From Pseudomonadota bacterium (GTDB lineage: Bacteria; Myxococcota_A; Polyangia; Polyangiales; Polyangiaceae): a stretch of 13,984 nucleotides of DNA. The position numbers were made by a program, and so were the translations under genes. Under the pieces are notes generated by a model. That model was given only the letters and a program-made list of their open reading frames with translations, was not told the DNA's origin and did no database searches. Of the stretch, positions 13,779 through 13,984 are shown one piece after another. The stretch's first letter is position 1, and each line of letters begins with the position of its first letter. Location: NCBI GenBank assembly GCA_023398955.1, contig JAEWRL010000201.1:1-13984 (forward strand), read 5' to 3'.

Positions 13779-13796
13779 GTGCCCGTGCCCGTGCCC
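13779..13796. repeat. Hexamer repeat GTGCCC, three copies
   Basis: GTGCCC is repeated three times at 13779-13796, flanked by CCGTAAAC on the left and GAAAAA on the right. It lies 37 bp after the sigma-54 activator's stop and about 40 bp before the four-helix-bundle frame. On the minus strand it would read as Gly-His repeats, but no gene there is supported. Confidence 0.8.
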
Positions 13797-13813
13797 GAAA
13801 AAGTTAGCAACGG

Positions 13814-13827
13814 GGCCAGCGCTGGCC
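13814..13827. repeat. 14-bp perfect palindrome
   Basis: GGCCAGC (13814-13820) is followed at once by its reverse complement GCTGGCC (13821-13827). It could fold as a 5-bp stem with a 4-nt loop or be a protein-binding site. No T-run follows. It sits six bases before the first codon of the four-helix-bundle frame. Confidence 0.6.
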
Positions 13828-13832
13828 GATAG

Positions 13833-13984
13833 CTGAGCCTGGAACTGGATCGTGAAAAGCTCGACGTTTACCAACTTTCTCTCGATTTCGTCGTTCTGGC
13901 CAATGACGTCGTCGAGGGTCTTCCGCGAGGGAGGGAGCATCTGGCCGACCAGCTCGCGCGGGCATCAACATCGGTGGTGCTGAA
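13833..13984 (+). CDS. Four-helix-bundle protein (23S rRNA intervening-sequence type), 5' part only
   Basis: The frame runs off the right edge after 50 codons. It reads LSLELDREKLDVYQLSLDF and then VVLANDVVEGLPRGREHLADQ, ending LARASTSVVLN. This is the typical N-terminal half of the S23/four-helix-bundle family: the L-x-VYQ-L-x-L-x-F first helix, the LPRG turn, and the LADQL-R-A-S-SVVLN second helix. Such proteins are found in insertions within 23S rRNA genes and also, as here, free-standing in many genomes; their role is not established. A TAG at 13830 closes the frame on the left. Between it and the conserved part there is no ATG, GTG or TTG; only CTG codons at 13833, 13839 and 13845 could start it. 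Either a CTG start is used or the 5' end is damaged. Confidence 0.6.
   Translation, partial: MSLELDREKLDVYQLSLDFVVLANDVVEGLPRGREHLADQLARASTSVVL

Noticed and set aside
11940..13940. Very long minus-strand open frame of 666 codons
   Set aside because: It is antisense to the FHA-GAF-AAA+ gene, whose motifs are complete. Long antisense frames are expected at this GC content.

Overview
The window reads as chromosomal DNA of a high-GC Gram-negative bacterium. The best guess is Myxococcota (a Polyangiales-like relative). The grounds are the strong GC bias, weak or absent Shine-Dalgarno sequences, an Ala/Pro/Ser-rich lipoprotein, an FHA-GAF-sigma-54 activator, short GC-rich minisatellites, and a stand-alone four-helix-bundle (23S rRNA intervening-sequence type) gene at the right edge. 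The taxonomic call is inference. No rRNA, tRNA, CRISPR array, insertion sequence or phage gene was recognised.

Left third (1-5160). A perfect 8-bp hairpin lies at the left edge. Next, on the minus strand, is a two-gene operon with ATGA overlap: an atypical SDR-type NAD(P)-binding protein followed by a CPBP (CAAX-protease-like) membrane protein whose second motif carries Gln where His is expected. Divergent from it, on the plus strand, is an ECF sigma factor with its own C-terminal zinc anti-sigma-like domain (C-x25-H-x3-C-x2-C), followed 143 bp later by a cytoplasmic thioredoxin. This pair is the most interesting unit in the window. It looks like a compressed, single-polypeptide version of the SigR-RsrA-thioredoxin redox loop of actinomycetes. 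A convergent heme A synthase gene and a small divergent membrane protein follow.

Middle (5161-9600). Four minus-strand genes stand in a row with gaps of 160-190 bp, so they are probably separately transcribed. They encode a TetR-family regulator with an inverted repeat just upstream of its start, a lipoprotein with an SH3-like region and an Ala-Pro-Ser tail, a signal peptidase I with an unusually long N-terminal part, and an unrecognised lipoprotein. A 9-bp tandem repeat (nearly seven copies) lies in front of the last of these, between it and gpsA.

Right third (9600-13984). On the plus strand are gpsA (glycerol-3-phosphate dehydrogenase, with a TTGACA promoter so close to the ATG that the message may be near-leaderless), a glycine-rich multi-pass envelope protein of unknown function, and an FHA-GAF-AAA+-Fis sigma-54 activator with all key motifs. 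Last comes the 5' part of a four-helix-bundle protein gene that has no ATG, GTG or TTG start in frame, preceded by a GTGCCC hexamer repeat and a 14-bp palindrome.

The window is mainly housekeeping plus envelope functions (heme A, phospholipid precursor, protein export) with several regulators. No long gene-free stretch exists; the largest gaps are about 244 bp (4299-4542) and 234 bp (4927-5160), and neither shows a recognisable element.
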